A DNA stretch of 28,806 bases, from IMG/VR virus record IMGVR_UViG_3300022562_000514, positions 1 through 28,806 of that record. One strand, given 5' to 3'. The position numbers and the translations under genes were made by a program. The notes under the pieces were generated by a model that was not told the DNA's origin, searched no databases, and saw nothing but the letters and a program-made list of their open reading frames with translations. Below, one piece after another: positions 27,853-28,806 of the stretch. Positions within the stretch are counted from its first letter, which is position 1, and each line of letters begins with the position of its first letter. Origin of the DNA: a virus.

Positions 27853-28806
27853 TCAGGTTCTCCTTTCAGGATAGGTAAATTCTGACGCCGGGATGCCAAG
27901 CCGCCAGGCTTGCGCGCCCCTAACCGTCATTTCGTCCAGTTCACGATTGTTGACCGCCTCCATTATTCGGCCGTTTCTCGGGCATATGGCCCGAAGATAG
28001 TACCCGGGCTCGCTGAGACCGGGCAATTGAACGCGGATGAGGTCGCCGCGCTCCGGGTCTGGATCACTGTCAACAATCTCGTGCTGCAGCTTATCCAGCA
28101 TTCGCTCCATGCCGATGATCGCCACGCCAGCGGCGCGCTCCTCGGCGTTCTCTGTTTTCAGTATTTCAACGGGATCAACGTGCGTTCGGTCTTCTATCCA
28201 GTGTCCCGGCACGCGGACGCCATGCCAGTGGTAAAGTGACCAGCCGTCGCGCCAGCGGTGGGATGGCCCCGTCTCGCAGTGCGGTAGATTTTCTGCGTCA
28301 ACATGGATAAATTCCGGAAAGTCTGAGATGATGCAAAACTCCGGATGGAGAACGCGAAAACCACCGTGGATCGCGGCCTGTTCCCAGTGTGCGTATGCGT
28401 TATGTTCTGGCAGGCGTAAGCCCAGTATATCGCGCGCCGCTGTCAGGTAGCACTCGCCGCCCGCCCACATATTTCCTCCTTGATAAGCCATATGCCACAA
28501 CCTTGCGGCAGCAATAGCGCCCGCCCCGCCTAGCTCTCCGGCAGCGCACGCAGCCGAGTACGTGGCCGAGTGCGTGGCCGAGTACGTGGCCAAGCGCGTG
28601 GCCGAGTACGTGGCCGATTGCGTGGCCCAGTGCGTGGCCGAGTCCGTGGCCGAGCGCGTGGCCGAGTCCGCGGCCGAGTACGTGGCCGATTGCGTGGCCG
28701 AGTGCGTGGCCGAGTGCGTGGCCGAGTCCGTGGCCGAGTCCGTGGCCGAGTGCGTGGCCGAGTACGTGGCCGATTGCGTGGCCCAGTGCGTGGCCGAGTC
28801 CGTGGC
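27853..28806 (-). CDS. DUF6745-like protein with N-terminal S-A-T-x repeats (runs off right edge)
   Basis: 317 residues are in the window; the start lies to the right. From the right edge about 21 tetrapeptides of the form S-A-T-x (x = D, H, Q, Y or R) follow one another, then AGELGGAGAIAAARLWHMAY and a conserved body: HGGFRVLHPEFCIISDFPEFIH, DAENLPHCETGPSHRWRDGW, LYHWHGVRVPGHWI, a helical centre, and a C-terminal RVQLPGLSEPGYYLRAICP. The 'DGP/TGPSHR-RDGW-LY-WHG-RVP' block is what I remember of the DUF6745 family, whose members often carry similar N-terminal repeats. An internal ATG at 28470 with GGAGG could also start a short form without repeats. Function unknown. Confidence 0.75.
   Translation of the reverse strand, partial: ATDSATHWATQSATYSATHSATDSATDSATHSATHSATQSATYSAADSATRSATDSATHWATQSATYSATRLATYSATHSATYSAACAAGELGGAGAIAAARLWHMAYQGGNMWAGGECYLTAARDILGLRLPEHNAYAHWEQAAIHGGFRVLHPEFCIISDFPEFIHVDAENLPHCETGPSHRWRDGWSLYHWHGVRVPGHWIEDRTHVDPVEILKTENAEERAAGVAIIGMERMLDKLQHEIVDSDPDPERGDLIRVQLPGLSEPGYYLRAICPRNGRIMEAVNNRELDEMTVRGAQAWRLGIPASEFTYPERRT
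28549..28806 (-). repeat. 12-bp coding tandem repeat (about 21 units) at right edge
   Basis: Units of the form x x x-TSG-GCC-ACG on the minus strand, each coding x-S-A-T (x-W-A-T in two). The block at 28601-28650 recurs exactly at 28757-28806, 156 bases (13 units) away, which shows that units were copied in groups. The array continues past the window. There are no spacers, so it is not CRISPR. Confidence 0.9.

Noticed and set aside
28549-28806. CRISPR array at the right edge
   Set aside because: Units are 12 bp and contiguous with no spacers, and they keep an open reading frame; it is a coding tandem repeat.
1-28806. tRNA or rRNA genes and insertion sequences
   Set aside because: I saw no cloverleaf with the conserved TTC-A/G pattern, no rRNA stretch and no transposase motif; the attachment site therefore cannot be placed from a tRNA.

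Overview
The window reads as most of a temperate siphovirus (HK97-like, cos-type-looking) genome or prophage from a high-GC alphaproteobacterium. A Rhodobacterales-type host is my inference from base composition and the flavour of the small phage proteins; no host gene, tRNA or rRNA is visible, so the host is not proven. Nearly every base is coding, with the stop/start overlaps (ATGA, TGATG, TAATG) typical of a phage late operon.

Layout. Bases 1-215 are non-coding and hold an inverted repeat. The + strand late operon then runs to about 24.5 kb: packaging (small and large terminase), head (portal, protease, major capsid, two 57-residue proteins), neck/connector (gp6-like, head-tail joining, gp10-like, DUF3168 tail terminator), tail (tube protein, two tail-assembly chaperone frames joined by a canonical -1 slippery site, tape measure, distal tail/hub proteins), tail-tip and fibre genes, and a lysis block (small membrane proteins plus a GH24 endolysin). 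The block ends with a periplasmic trypsin-like protease, a small protein and an HTH-metallophosphoesterase. A - strand operon (24551-26045) holds three small phage proteins and a compact cytosine-C5 DNA methyltransferase. A divergent control region with ordered repeats (26046-26273) separates it from a tyrosine integrase on the + strand. Opposite the integrase, another - strand operon carries an excisionase-like HTH protein, a 23-residue remnant, a conserved small protein and a DUF6745-like gene. The last has a long 12-bp tandem repeat and runs off the right edge.

The main non-standard features are these. Two short antisense genes (morons) are wedged between consecutive tail genes: one encodes a lipoprotein, and the other has a TATAAT promoter that would give a leaderless mRNA and is bounded by 12-bp direct repeats. 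A two-hairpin intergenic element is repeated in front of exactly three genes: capsid, tail tube and a Gp80-like tail protein. Four RTCGTAAT sites form an inverted double array in front of the integrase. A 780-residue fibre ends in about sixteen 20-residue repeats. All functions are read from motifs and recalled family resemblance; no database search was possible.
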